From NCBI RefSeq assembly GCF_007828835.1, contig NZ_VIVL01000007.1, forward strand, positions 1-64,000: DNA of 64,000 nucleotides, given 5' to 3'. Under the pieces are notes generated by a model. That model did not search any database. It saw nothing but the letters and a program-made list of their open reading frames with translations, and was not told where the DNA came from. This document shows, piece by piece, positions 53,040 through 62,726 of the stretch (position 1 is its first letter; each line of letters opens with the position of its first letter). Made by a program: the position numbers and the translations under genes. This DNA comes from Variovorax beijingensis (GTDB taxonomy: Bacteria; Pseudomonadota; Gammaproteobacteria; Burkholderiales; Burkholderiaceae_C).

Positions 53040-54561
53040 GGGTCGCCTCCTTGTTGTTGTTCTTCTTCTCCCAAAGGCCGCTCATCCATTCGCCGATCTG
53101 CGGCAGCGTGGCGGCCGCGCGGTCGATCGAGGGCGAGAGCCGGCCCTTGGCAATCACGTGCAGGCGGTCACTGATGTCGAACAGTTCGTCGAGCTCCTCG
53201 CTGACCACCAGCACCGCGCAGCCGGCATCGCGCAGCGCGAGGATCTCGCCACGGATGAGCGCGGCCGCGCCCACGTCCACGCCCCAGGTCGGCTGCGACA
53301 CGATGAAGAGCTTGGGGTTGGCGTCGATCTCGCGGCCGACGATGTACTTCTGCAGGTTGCCGCCCGAGAGCGAGCGCGCCGCAGCATTCGGGCCGCCGGC
53401 CTTGACGTTGAAGCGCTCGATGATGGCCCGGGCATGCCTTTCGAGCGCCCCGGTGCGGATCCAGCCGCCCCGGCCCACCGCATTGCCGCGCGTGAGCAGC
53501 AGGTTGTGCGCAAGTCCGAGCGTGGGCACCGCACCGCGGCCCAGCCGCTCCTCGGGCACGAAGTGCAGGCCCATGGCGCGCCGCGCGCGCGGCCGCAGCC
53601 GGCCGGCCGGCTTGCCGAACACCTGAACCATGGCGGGCTCGGCGCGCACGTCTTCGCCCGAGAGCGTGTAGAGCAGTTCCTTCTGCCCGTTGCCGGACAC
53701 GCCCGCAATGCCGACCACCTCGCCGGCGCGCACCTCGAACGAGATGCCGTCGAGATCGACGCCGAACTGGTCCTCGCGCGCCAGCGCGAGCCCGTTCACG
53801 CGCAGCGCCACCGCGCCCGCATGCACCGGCCGGTGCTGCAGGGGCGGCGGCTCGCTGCCGATCATCAGCCGCGAAAGCGATTCGTTGCTTTCGTCCTGCG
53901 GATTGCACACGCCCGTGACCTTGCCGCCGCGCAGCACCGTGCAGGCCGTACACAGCTCGCGGATCTCGTGCAGCTTGTGGCTGATGTAGAGGATGCTGCA
54001 ACCTTCCGACGCCAGCTTGTTGAGCACACCGAAGAGCTTGATGACCGCCTGCGGCGTGAGCACCGAGGTCGGCTCGTCGAGGATCAGCAGCTTGGGGTTG
54101 GTGAGCAGCGCGCGGATGATTTCCACACGCTGCATCTCGCCCACCGACAGCGTGTGCACCGGCCGCGAGGGATCGATGTCCAGGCCGTATTCGCTGGCCT
54201 TGGCCGTGATGCTGCGCGCCACCTCCGCCAGCTGCAGCGACTTGTCCAGGCCCAGCCACACGTTCTCGGCCACGGTGAGCGTGTCGAACAGGCTGAAGTG
54301 CTGGAACACCATGCTGATGCCCAGCGCCCTCGCCTGCTGCGGGTTGCGCAGGGTGACGGGCTGGCCGTCGAAGGTGACCGTGCCTTCGTCGGGCTTGACC
54401 GAGCCGTAGATGATCTTCATCAGCGTCGATTTGCCGGCACCGTTCTCGCCAAGCACGGCATGGATCTCGCCGGGTGCCACGGCCAGCGAGATGTCGCTGT
54501 TCGCCACCACCGCGGGGTAGCGCTTGGTGATGTTCGCGAGCTGGAGTCTGGGGGTTGTCAT
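53032..54561 (-). CDS. ABC transporter ATP-binding protein with two nucleotide-binding domains
   Basis: 509 residues, sugar/nucleoside-type double ATPase. Domain 1: Walker A GENGAGKST at about 36-44, signature LSVGEMQRVEIIRALL at about 140, Walker B LLILDEPTS. Domain 2: signature SLSGGNLQKYIVGREI, without a classic Walker A, as in RbsA/YufO relatives. It is the first gene of the BMP operon, following the permease gene for purines after a hairpin. Powers import of nucleosides by relatives; here inferred. Confidence 0.93.
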   Translation of the reverse strand: MTTPRLQLANITKRYPAVVANSDISLAVAPGEIHAVLGENGAGKSTLMKIIYGSVKPDEGTVTFDGQPVTLRNPQQARALGISMVFQHFSLFDTLTVAENVWLGLDKSLQLAEVARSITAKASEYGLDIDPSRPVHTLSVGEMQRVEIIRALLTNPKLLILDEPTSVLTPQAVIKLFGVLNKLASEGCSILYISHKLHEIRELCTACTVLRGGKVTGVCNPQDESNESLSRLMIGSEPPPLQHRPVHAGAVALRVNGLALAREDQFGVDLDGISFEVRAGEVVGIAGVSGNGQKELLYTLSGEDVRAEPAMVQVFGKPAGRLRPRARRAMGLHFVPEERLGRGAVPTLGLAHNLLLTRGNAVGRGGWIRTGALERHARAIIERFNVKAGGPNAAARSLSGGNLQKYIVGREIDANPKLFIVSQPTWGVDVGAAALIRGEILALRDAGCAVLVVSEELDELFDISDRLHVIAKGRLSPSIDRAAATLPQIGEWMSGLWEKKNNNKEATHA

Positions 54562-54600
54562 GCCGGGTTTCGTGGGTTTGTCTCGTTCAACAGCAACAAG

Positions 54601-54633
54601 CGGGGGCAGCTATGAGTTTAATAGCGTCCCCCG
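54601..54633 (-). terminator. Strong hairpin between the NCS2 permease and BMP operon
   Basis: CGGGGG..GCTAT / ATAGC..CCCCCG arms with a 7-base loop and one internal mismatch pair. It lies after the NCS2 permease stop on the minus strand. No T-run, so terminator status is likely but unproven. Its GCTAT...ATAGC core resembles the hairpin at 23747. Confidence 0.5.
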
Positions 54634-54660
54634 TCCATCGGCGCCCGACGGCGCTCCCCC

Positions 54661-56040
54661 TCAGTGTCCGCCGATGTAGGCGAACTTGAACAGGAAAATC
54701 GCCGCGATCACCCAGACCATCGCATGCACTTCCCGTGCCCGGCCGGTGCAGAGCTTGAGCACCGCGTAGGTGATGAAGCCGAAGGCCAGGCCATTGGCGA
54801 TCGAGTAGGTAAAGGGCATGGCCAGCGCGGTCACGGCCGCAGGGATCACCTCGGTGGTGTCTTCCCAGTCGAGCTCGACCAGGTCGCGCAGCATCAGGCA
54901 GCCCACGAAGAGCAGTGCCGGCGCGGTGGCATAGGCCGGCACCGAGCCCGCGAGCGGCGAGATCATCAGGCAGGCCAGGAACAGCCCCGCCACCACCACG
55001 GCCGTGAGGCCGGTGCGCCCGCCCGCCTGCACGCCGGCCGCGCTTTCCACGTACGCCGTGGTGCTCGAGGTGCCGAGCAGCGAGCCCGCGAAGATCGCGC
55101 CGCTGTCGGCCAGCAGCGCCTTGTTCATGCGCTCCATCTTGCCGGGCACCAGCAGGCCCGCGCGCTTGGCCACGCCCATCAGCGTGCCGGTGGCGTCGAA
55201 CATCTCGACCAGGAAGAACACCAGCACCACGTTCAGGATGCCGCCCTTGAGCGCGCCCAGGATGTCGAGCTGCATGAAGGTGGGCGCGATCGAAGGCGGC
55301 GCATCGAACACGCCATGGAACTTGTTGCCGCCGAAGAAGAACGACAGCACCGTCACCAGCATGATGCCGATCAGGATGGCGCCGCGCACCTTGAGCCGGT
55401 CGAGCGTCACGATCACCAGGAAGCCCAGCGTCGCCAGCACCACCGGCGCCGAATGCAGGTCGCCCAGCGTGACGAAGGTGGCCGGCGAGGCCGCGACCAC
55501 GCCCGCGCTCTTGAGCGCGATGAGCGCGAGGAACATGCCGATGCCCACGGTGATCGCCGTTCGCAGCGACTGCGGTATGCCCTGGATGAAAAGCTCCCGC
55601 AGCCCCGTGACCGTGACGATCAGGAACAGCGTCCCCGAGATGAACACCGCGCCCAGCGCCACCTGCCACGTATAGCCCATGCCCAGCACCACCACGTAGG
55701 CGAAGTAGGCGTTCAGCCCCATGCCCGGCGCCATGGCGATCGGGTAGTTGGCATACAGGCCCATGATCAGCGTGCCCAGTGCCGCGATCAGGCAGGTGGC
55801 CACGAAGACCGCGCCCTTGGGCATGCCCGCGTCACCGAGGATCGACGGGTTCACGAAGATGATGTAGGCCATCGTCAGGAAGGTGGTGAGCCCTGCGATG
55901 ACCTCGGTGCGCACGGTGGTGTTGTGCTCGGTCAGCTTGAACATGCGTTCAAGCCAATTCGCGCCCTGCGGCGCGCGGCGCGCGGCTGTCCCCGAGGCGT
56001 GGGGATCGGTGACCTTGGGCACCTCTTCAAACCTGTTCAT
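54661..56040 (-). CDS. NCS2-family purine permease, AzgA-type
   Basis: 459 residues, guanine/hypoxanthine proton symporter family by resemblance to GhxP/AzgA. N-terminal KLTEHNTTVRTEVIAGLTTF, AYIIFVNPSILGDAG and MAPGMGLNAYFAYVVV are hallmarks, and GTSSTTAYVESAAGV is the conserved internal helix. About 12-14 helices. Lies upstream of the BMP operon and downstream of the LysR/xdh genes, all minus strand, so it belongs to purine uptake feeding xanthine dehydrogenase. Substrate specificity (hypoxanthine, guanine, adenine) not determinable. Confidence 0.93.
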   Translation of the reverse strand: MNRFEEVPKVTDPHASGTAARRAPQGANWLERMFKLTEHNTTVRTEVIAGLTTFLTMAYIIFVNPSILGDAGMPKGAVFVATCLIAALGTLIMGLYANYPIAMAPGMGLNAYFAYVVVLGMGYTWQVALGAVFISGTLFLIVTVTGLRELFIQGIPQSLRTAITVGIGMFLALIALKSAGVVAASPATFVTLGDLHSAPVVLATLGFLVIVTLDRLKVRGAILIGIMLVTVLSFFFGGNKFHGVFDAPPSIAPTFMQLDILGALKGGILNVVLVFFLVEMFDATGTLMGVAKRAGLLVPGKMERMNKALLADSGAIFAGSLLGTSSTTAYVESAAGVQAGGRTGLTAVVVAGLFLACLMISPLAGSVPAYATAPALLFVGCLMLRDLVELDWEDTTEVIPAAVTALAMPFTYSIANGLAFGFITYAVLKLCTGRAREVHAMVWVIAAIFLFKFAYIGGH

Positions 56041-56120
56041 GTCGCTTGTCTCCAGCTGTTGTATGTGGCGGTTCGTTCAAACATGCCTCGGCCGCGACGC
56101 CGGCGCGGCCGAAGGACTCG

Positions 56121-57104
56121 TCAAGGCGGGTCGGGGGCCTCGGCCGCGACGGCCCGCGAGGCCGGCGTGGTGAAGGCGGGCCGCAGCGAGGCCGCCACGT
56201 CCTTGATGCATTCGCGCAGCCAGCGCGCGGAACTCGACGAATGGGTGCGCTCGTGCCAGAGCTGGTAGTACATGAGGCGCGGCAGCGCCACCGGGCATTC
56301 GAGGATCTTCACCGGCAGGCGCGTGGCGAAGCGCTCGCAGTACTGGCGCCCGGTGGTGAGCACCAGCAGGCTCGAGGCGACCATGTCCGGGATCAGGCTG
56401 AAGTGCGCGCAGCGCGCCGTGATGTTGCGCTGCCGGCCCAGCTCGTCGAGCATCTGGTCGATGATGCCGCGCCCGCCCGGGTGCATGGGCGTGGGCGCGA
56501 TGTGCTCGGCCGCGAGCCAGGTCTCCAGGTCCCAGCCGCGGCGCACCGCCGGGTGGTCCTGGTTGACCAGCGACACCACCTCGTCGCCGAAGAGCCGCGC
56601 CATGTGCAGGTCTTCGGGGGGCTTCAGCCAGTTGCCGATCACCAGGTCGACCTGGCCCAGCGCCAGATGGCCGTGGTAGTCCGAATCGGGCGTGAGCGCA
56701 TGGATCTCGATCTGGCACAGCGGCGCCTCGCGCTTCACGTGCGCCACCAGCATCGGCAGGAACAGCGGGTCCATGTAGTCGCTCGCGGCGATGCGGAAGG
56801 TGGTGGCCGCCGACTGCGGCTCGAAGCCGCGCGCATCGGAGAACAGCATCTCGGCCGCGCGCAGGATGCTCGCGGCCGGCTCGATCATCCGCAGCCCCGC
56901 ATCGGTCGGCACCATGCCCGAGCCCGAGCGCACCAGCAGCGGATCGCCCGAGAGTTCGCGCAGGCGCTTCAGCGCGGCCGAGACGGCCGGCTGGTACATG
57001 CCCAGGCGGATGGCGGCGCGCGAGACGCTGCGGTCGGTCAGCACGGTGTGAAGCACCCTGATCAGATGAAGATCGATCTTGTCGAACAGCGCCTGGTCAC
57101 GCAT
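56121..57104 (-). CDS. LysR-family transcriptional regulator beside xanthine dehydrogenase
   Basis: 327 residues. HTH starts KIDLHLIRVLHTVLTDRSVS then RLGMYQPAVSAALKRLREL; same subgroup as the regulators at 37930 and 62825. ATG 57104 begins MRDQALFDKID; an upstream in-frame start was not used. It sits between xdhB and the NCS2 permease on the same strand, so it is likely the regulator of purine uptake and/or xdhAB. Effector probably a purine or urate, by context. Confidence 0.91.
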   Translation of the reverse strand: MRDQALFDKIDLHLIRVLHTVLTDRSVSRAAIRLGMYQPAVSAALKRLRELSGDPLLVRSGSGMVPTDAGLRMIEPAASILRAAEMLFSDARGFEPQSAATTFRIAASDYMDPLFLPMLVAHVKREAPLCQIEIHALTPDSDYHGHLALGQVDLVIGNWLKPPEDLHMARLFGDEVVSLVNQDHPAVRRGWDLETWLAAEHIAPTPMHPGGRGIIDQMLDELGRQRNITARCAHFSLIPDMVASSLLVLTTGRQYCERFATRLPVKILECPVALPRLMYYQLWHERTHSSSSARWLRECIKDVAASLRPAFTTPASRAVAAEAPDPP

Positions 57105-57230
57105 GGCGTCCCCCTCGGGCAGCGGGCCGCACCAGCGGCCCGGCACAGCCGGTTCCGCGGTGTTTCGCGAAGAGGACAAGGGCGTGGGGCATTGGGAGGA
57201 CTTTGGACATGCGCCAAAGTCTACGAGTGG

Positions 57231-59681
57231 CTAGGCGGACTGGACGGCGGTGATGGCGCGAAGGATCGATTCGCTCGTGGCCGGCGCCTTCAGCGGTGGA
57301 TCGACCCGGTGGCCGCCGGCCGCCGACACGGCGTCGCGGATCGCGAAGAACACCGAGAACGGCAGCAGCAGCGGCGGCTCGCCCACGGCCTTGCTGCGGT
57401 GGATCGAGTCCTCGAAGTTCTGGCCTTCGAACAGGCGCACGTTGAAGACGGGCGGGCAGTCGTTGGCCGTGGGAATCTTGTAGGTGCTCGGCGCGTGCGT
57501 GGTGAGCTTGCCGCTTTGCGGATGCCACACCAGCTCCTCGGTCGTGAGCCAGCCCATGCCCTGGATGAAGGCGCCTTCGACCTGGCCGATGTCCACGGCC
57601 GGGTTCAGCGACTTGCCGGCGTCGTGCAGGATGTCGGCGCGCAGGAGCTTCCATTCGCCGGTGAGCGTGTCAACGATCACCTCGCTCACCGCCGCACCGT
57701 AGGCGTAGTAGTAGAAGGGGCGGCCCTGCATCCTGTCCTTGTCCCAGCTGAGGCCCGGCGTGGCATAGAAGCCGTCGGACCAGAGCTGCTTGCGGTCGAG
57801 GTAGGCCTCGCCCACCACGGTGCTGAAGGCCAGCGAGCGGCCGTTGACCTCGACCTTGTCATTGGCGAAGCGCACCTCGCTGGCCTTGCCGCCGTGGCGC
57901 TCGGCCGCACTCTCGGCCAGGCGCTCGCGGATCTGGCGTGCCGCGTCCTGCGCGGCCTTGCCGTTCAGGTCGGCGCCGGTCGATGCGGCGGTGGCCGAGG
58001 TGTTCGCCACCTTGGTGGTGTCGGTCGCGGTGACGCGCACGCGCTCGAAGCTCACGCCCAGCTCGTGAGCCACCACCTGCGCCACCTTGGTGTTGAGGCC
58101 CTGCCCCATTTCGGTTCCGCCGTGGTTCACCAGGATCGAGCCGTCGGTGTACACATGCACCAGCGCGCCGGCCTGGTTGAAATGCTTGACGTTGAACGAG
58201 ATGCCGAACTTGAGCGGCGCGAGCGCCAGGCCGCGCTTGAGCACCACGCTCTTCCGGTTGAAGGCCGCGATCTCTTCGCGCCGCGCACGGTAGCCGCTGC
58301 TGGCTTCGAGGTCGGCCACCAGTTCGTGGACGATGTTGTCGGTCACGGTCTGGCGGTACGGCGTGACGTTGTTCTGGTCCTTGCCGTAGAAGTTGACGCG
58401 TCGCACGTCGAGCGGATCGCGGCCCAGCGCGCGCGCCACCGAGTCCATGATGTTCTCGATGGCGATGGCGCCCTGCGGCCCGCCGAAGCCGCGGAACGCG
58501 GTGTTGCTCTGCGTGTTGGTCTTGCCCGAGAAGCCGTGCATGGCCACGTTGGGCAGCCAGTAGGCGTTGTCGAAGTGGCAGAGCGCGCGGGTCATGACGG
58601 GGCCCGAGAGGTCGGCCGAATGGCCGGCGCGCGAGACCATGGTGATCTCCGCGCCGAGGATGCGGCCCTCGCCGTCGTAGCCCACTTCATACTCGTACCA
58701 GAAGCAGTGGCGGCGGCCGGTGACCATGAAGTCGTCGTCGCGGTCGAGCCGGAGCTTGACCGGGCGCTGCAGCTGCCGTGCCGCGATGGCCGCCACGCAG
58801 GCGAACAGCGCCGACTGCGATTCCTTGCCGCCGAAGCCGCCGCCCATGCGTCGGCATTCCACGTGCACTTCGTTCGACTGCAAATGCAGCGCATGCGCCA
58901 CCAGGTGCTGCATCTCGCTCGGATGCTGCGTCGAGCAGTGGATGTGCAGCGCGCCGCCTTCCTTCGGAATGGCGTAGCTGATCTGGCCTTCGAGGTAGAA
59001 CTGCTCCTGCCCGCCCACGTCGAGCGTGGACTTGTGGCGGTGCGGCGCCTGCGCGATGGCGGCGCGCACGGCGGCCTCGTCGCCTTCGTTGGCGCTGCCG
59101 CCGCTGCGCACGATGTGCATCGGCGGCACCACGTACTGGCCGCGCGCATGCGCCTCCTGCGGCGTGAGCACGGGCGGCTGCGCCTCGATGGTCATCGCAT
59201 CCTTGGCCTTGGAAGCGGCGCGGCGCGCGGCCTCGCGCGTCTCGGCGATCACCGCGAACACGGGCTGGCCGAGATAGCGGATCTGGCCGCCCTCGCTCAC
59301 GGGCAGGAGGATCGGATCGTCGTGCACGATCGAGCCGCAGTCGTTGGTGCCCGGAATGTCGTCGGCCGTGAGCACCGCGACCACGCCGGGCATCGCACGG
59401 ATGGCGTCGAGCGACAGCGCCGTGACGCGGCCGTTGGCGGCCGGCGACAAGCCCAGCGCGCAGTGCAGCGTGCCGGTGATCTCGGGAATGTCGTCGATGT
59501 AGGTCGCCTCGCCGGCCACGTGCAGGTGCGCCGACTCGTGCGGCCGGCTGATGCCGACACGCGCGCCAAGATCATGCGCGATCGCTTCGGCCACGGGGTC
59601 GATGCGCGCGGCGGTGTTCTTCAGGTAGTCGGCAAAGGCCTCGGCGGGCTGCAGCAGGCGGGCGTCGATGGGTTTGTTCAT
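57231..59681 (-). CDS. xdhB: Xanthine dehydrogenase molybdopterin-binding subunit
   Basis: 816 residues, large subunit oxidising hypoxanthine/xanthine to urate. Seen: RMGGGFGGKES (Moco entrance loop), FRGFGGPQGAIAIE, GTEMGQGLNTKVAQVVAHEL, and near the C-terminus KAVGEPPLLL with the expected catalytic Glu. ATG 59681 starts 3 bases from the end of xdhA (2-base gap), so the two are one operon. The frame extends far upstream but only this start fits the family. Normal cytoplasmic heterodimer expected. The Moco-loading factor XdhC is not encoded in this window. Confidence 0.96.
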   Translation of the reverse strand: MNKPIDARLLQPAEAFADYLKNTAARIDPVAEAIAHDLGARVGISRPHESAHLHVAGEATYIDDIPEITGTLHCALGLSPAANGRVTALSLDAIRAMPGVVAVLTADDIPGTNDCGSIVHDDPILLPVSEGGQIRYLGQPVFAVIAETREAARRAASKAKDAMTIEAQPPVLTPQEAHARGQYVVPPMHIVRSGGSANEGDEAAVRAAIAQAPHRHKSTLDVGGQEQFYLEGQISYAIPKEGGALHIHCSTQHPSEMQHLVAHALHLQSNEVHVECRRMGGGFGGKESQSALFACVAAIAARQLQRPVKLRLDRDDDFMVTGRRHCFWYEYEVGYDGEGRILGAEITMVSRAGHSADLSGPVMTRALCHFDNAYWLPNVAMHGFSGKTNTQSNTAFRGFGGPQGAIAIENIMDSVARALGRDPLDVRRVNFYGKDQNNVTPYRQTVTDNIVHELVADLEASSGYRARREEIAAFNRKSVVLKRGLALAPLKFGISFNVKHFNQAGALVHVYTDGSILVNHGGTEMGQGLNTKVAQVVAHELGVSFERVRVTATDTTKVANTSATAASTGADLNGKAAQDAARQIRERLAESAAERHGGKASEVRFANDKVEVNGRSLAFSTVVGEAYLDRKQLWSDGFYATPGLSWDKDRMQGRPFYYYAYGAAVSEVIVDTLTGEWKLLRADILHDAGKSLNPAVDIGQVEGAFIQGMGWLTTEELVWHPQSGKLTTHAPSTYKIPTANDCPPVFNVRLFEGQNFEDSIHRSKAVGEPPLLLPFSVFFAIRDAVSAAGGHRVDPPLKAPATSESILRAITAVQSA

Positions 59682-59683
59682 GG

Positions 59684-61288
59684 TCAAGCTCCTTCGGCCG
59701 CGGCTTTGACCGTGGCATGAGGCATCACGCTCCACACGCTGGTTTCTTCGAGGGACAGCGGGTCTTCGGCCCGGGTTTCGAGCCAGAGGCGCTGGATCAG
59801 GTTCTGCGCCACCTGCAGCCGGTAGTCGGCCGAGGCGCGCATGTCCGACAGCGGCTTGAAGTCCTGCGCCAGCGCGAGCTTTGCGGCGGCGACGCTGGCC
59901 TGCGTCCACGGCTTGCCGACGAGCGCGGCCTCGGCGTTCGCGGCGCGCTTGACGATGGCGGCCATGCCGCCGAAGGCGAGGCGCACGGCCTTCACGGTGT
60001 CGCTGCCCTGCTCCAGCTCGATCGCAAAGCCTGCGCACAGGGCCGAGATGTCGCAGTCGAAGCGCTTGCTGATCTTGTAGGCGCGCACCTGGCGGCGCAT
60101 GGCCGCGAGCGGAACCGCCAGCCCCTGCACGAACTCGCCCGGCTGCAGCTGGTTCTTCATGTAGTCGATGTAGAAATCGGGCAGCGGCATGCGGCGCAGC
60201 ACGTCGCCGCGGCGCAGCTCGATCTCGGCATCGAGCGACATCAGCACCGGCGGCGAATCGCCGATGGGCGAGCCGTTGGCCACGTTGCCGCCCATGGTTC
60301 CGGCATGGCGGATCGGCGGCGAGGCAAAGCGCAGCCACACGTCCGCGAGGCTCGGCACGCGCTGCACCAGGGCTTCGAAGGCGGCTTCGAGCGAGGCGCC
60401 GGCGCCGATGTAGAGCTCGCCGGCACGCGTTTCGATGGCCTTCATTTCGGCCACGTCGCCCACGTAGATGATGTCGCCGAGGTCGCGGAACTGCTTGTTG
60501 ACCCAGAGGCCGACGTCGGTCGAGCCGGCCAGCAGCTGGGCGCGCGGCTTCTGCTCGCGCAATGCGGCGAGCTGGGCGATGGTTTTGGGGGCATGGAAGT
60601 GGTCGACGCGGGCGCCGAGCGGTGCCGCGTAGTCCAGGCCGTCGTTCTGCAAGGCGGCGAGCGCCGCCACCACGGGCTTCGTATCGAGCCGCACGGCCGG
60701 CAGGTCGAACATGCGCTGGCCCGCATCGAGGATCGGCCGGTAGCCGGTGCAGCGGCAAAGGTTACCCGACAGTTCGTCGGCCAGCTGCTGGCGCGTGGGC
60801 TGCGTGCCCTCGGCCTGGTGGTGCTCGTAGGCAGACCACAGCGACATCACGAAGCCCGGCGTGCAGAAGCCGCACTGCGAGCCATGGCAGTCGACCATCG
60901 CCTGCTGCACGGGGTGCAGCGTGTGGACGGCGTGCTTCTTGTCCTGCGGTTGGGCGGCCGCGCACTGCGCCTTCAGGTCTTCGACCGTGAACAGCGCCTT
61001 GCCGTGCAGCGTCGGCAGGAACTGGATGCAGGCGTTGACCGTCTGCAGTTGCAGCCCGCCGACCGTGCCCGGCGCGTTGGCGTCGCTGGCCAGTTCGCCG
61101 ATCACCACGGTGCAGGCGCCGCAGTCGCCTTCGTTGCAGCCTTCCTTGGTGCCCGTGCAGTGTGCGTCCTCGCGCAGCCAGTCGAGCACCGAGCGGGTCG
61201 GATGGACGCCGCTGACGTCGACGATCCTGCCGCGGTGGAAGAAGCGGACGGGTTGCGTGCTGTTGTTGTTGCTGCTCTCTGTGCTCAT
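59684..61288 (-). CDS. xdhA: Xanthine dehydrogenase FAD/iron-sulfur subunit
   Basis: 534 residues, carrying both [2Fe-2S] clusters and FAD. Cluster 1 motif GCNEGDCGACTV at about 50-61; cluster 2 motifs CHGSQCGFCTPGF and NLCRCTGYRPI; then the FAD domain with LLAGSTDVGLWVN and GTMGGNVANGSPIGD. ATG 61288 gives MSTESSNNNST; an earlier in-frame start adds 13 residues. First gene of the xdh operon, with a 33-base dyad upstream. Very secure. Confidence 0.96.
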   Translation of the reverse strand: MSTESSNNNSTQPVRFFHRGRIVDVSGVHPTRSVLDWLREDAHCTGTKEGCNEGDCGACTVVIGELASDANAPGTVGGLQLQTVNACIQFLPTLHGKALFTVEDLKAQCAAAQPQDKKHAVHTLHPVQQAMVDCHGSQCGFCTPGFVMSLWSAYEHHQAEGTQPTRQQLADELSGNLCRCTGYRPILDAGQRMFDLPAVRLDTKPVVAALAALQNDGLDYAAPLGARVDHFHAPKTIAQLAALREQKPRAQLLAGSTDVGLWVNKQFRDLGDIIYVGDVAEMKAIETRAGELYIGAGASLEAAFEALVQRVPSLADVWLRFASPPIRHAGTMGGNVANGSPIGDSPPVLMSLDAEIELRRGDVLRRMPLPDFYIDYMKNQLQPGEFVQGLAVPLAAMRRQVRAYKISKRFDCDISALCAGFAIELEQGSDTVKAVRLAFGGMAAIVKRAANAEAALVGKPWTQASVAAAKLALAQDFKPLSDMRASADYRLQVAQNLIQRLWLETRAEDPLSLEETSVWSVMPHATVKAAAEGA

Positions 61289-61356
61289 GCTCTTTGGCCT
61301 CGTGGGCGGCCCGGTTTTCCCGGCCAAGCCTGGACGTTAGCCGCTTGTGCCCCCGC

Positions 61357-61389
61357 CCACATACCGCAGGAGCCATATTGCGTATGTGG
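61357..61389. promoter_or_regulatory. Dyad upstream of xdhA, candidate operator
   Basis: Perfect arms CCACATAC / GTATGTGG, 17 bases apart, with inner near-symmetry CGCA...TGCG. A further GGTATGCGG half-site follows. About 70 bases upstream of the xdhA ATG. Confidence 0.55.
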
Positions 61390-61472
61390 ACGCGGGTATG
61401 CGGCCTAGGGGGAAACCCTGGAGAGCGAGAGCAATTCCCGGGCCATGGGCGGGGCCGCGCGTGCGACTCGCG

Positions 61473-62726
61473 TCAGCGCACCAAGTCCCACCCCATCATC
61501 AGGGCGGCGAACCCCATCAGCGCCGTGCCGCCCCAGCCGAGCCATCGCGTGCGGCGCCCCGAGGTGAACACGCCCATCACCTTCTCGCGCGTCACCAGGA
61601 CCATCATCGCGGCCATGATCGGCACCGCGACAACCCCGTTGATCACGGCACTCCAGTAGAGCGCCTTCATCGGGTCGATCGGCGTGAAGTCGAGCGCCGT
61701 TCCCACCAGCGTGGCCACGGCGATGATGCCGTAGAACTCCTTGGCCTCGCGCCAGTGCCGCTCCAGCCCTTCTTCCCAGCCGAAGGCCTCCGCCACCGCA
61801 TAGGCGGCCGACGAGGCCAGCACCGGCACCGCCAGCAAACCGGTCGCGATGATGCCGCCCGCGAAGAGCCAGAACGCAAAGTCGCCCGCCAGCGGCCGCA
61901 GCGCCTCGGCCGCCTGCGCCGCCGAAGATACGTCGTGCACCCCCGCCGCGAACAGCACCGCCGCCCCCACCACCATCACGAAGAACGCGATCAGGTTCGA
62001 GAAGGTCATGCCCAGCCAGGTGTCGAGCCGCACGCGCCGCAGGTCGCGCCACACCTCCTGGTCGGTGCCGCGCCGCCCGCCCTTGAGCCGGAGCTCCTCG
62101 ACTTCCTGCGAGGCCTGCCAGAAGAACAGGTACGGCGAGATGGTGGTGCCCAGCAGCGCCACGATCATCATCCAGTAGCTGCCGCTCCACTGCAGCCTGG
62201 GCACGACGAGGTCGTGCAGCACACGGCCCCATTCCACCTGCACAGCGAACACCGCCGCCACGTAGGCAAACAGCGTGAGCGTCAGCCACTTGAGGATGTG
62301 GGCCAGCTTGCGGTAGGGCACGAACACCTGCAGCAGCACCGTGACCACGCCGAACATCAGCGAAAGAAAATGCGCCCCGCCGCCCACCACCAGCTGCAGC
62401 GCCTCGCCCATGGCCGCGATGTCGGCCGCGATGTTGATGGTGTTGGCCACCACCAGCAGCGCCACCAGCACGAACAGAAAGCCCCGCGGCATGTGCTCGC
62501 GCAGGTTGGCCGCCACACCTTTGCCCGTGACCCGGCCGATGCGCGCCGACACCAGCTGGATCGCCACCATGAACGGCAGCGACAGGAACACCGTCCAGAG
62601 CAGGCCGGTGCCGAACTGGGCGCCCGCCTGGGTGTAGGTGGCGATGCCGGAGGGGTCGTCGTCGGCCGCACCGGTGACGACGCCAGGCCCAACGTGGCGC
62701 AGGAACGACGGAATACGTTTCTTCAT
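61473..62726 (-). CDS. NRAMP-family divalent metal transporter with non-canonical site
   Basis: 417 residues, about 11 helices. Helix 1 reads AADDDPSGIATYTQAGAQFG rather than DPGN, and the helix 6 region reads TTISPYLFFWQ in place of the MPH-type sequence of Mn/Fe NRAMPs. This version is common in Burkholderiales and resembles the NRAMP-related group associated with other ions such as Mg. ATG 62726 begins MKKRIPSFLRHVGPG. No metal-responsive operator was seen. Family secure; substrate not. Confidence 0.9.
   Translation of the reverse strand: MKKRIPSFLRHVGPGVVTGAADDDPSGIATYTQAGAQFGTGLLWTVFLSLPFMVAIQLVSARIGRVTGKGVAANLREHMPRGFLFVLVALLVVANTINIAADIAAMGEALQLVVGGGAHFLSLMFGVVTVLLQVFVPYRKLAHILKWLTLTLFAYVAAVFAVQVEWGRVLHDLVVPRLQWSGSYWMMIVALLGTTISPYLFFWQASQEVEELRLKGGRRGTDQEVWRDLRRVRLDTWLGMTFSNLIAFFVMVVGAAVLFAAGVHDVSSAAQAAEALRPLAGDFAFWLFAGGIIATGLLAVPVLASSAAYAVAEAFGWEEGLERHWREAKEFYGIIAVATLVGTALDFTPIDPMKALYWSAVINGVVAVPIMAAMMVLVTREKVMGVFTSGRRTRWLGWGGTALMGFAALMMGWDLVR

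Noticed and set aside
56046..59720. A 1224-codon open frame on the plus strand
   Set aside because: Antisense to the LysR gene and xdhB, whose domains are unambiguous; its product has no recognisable domain.
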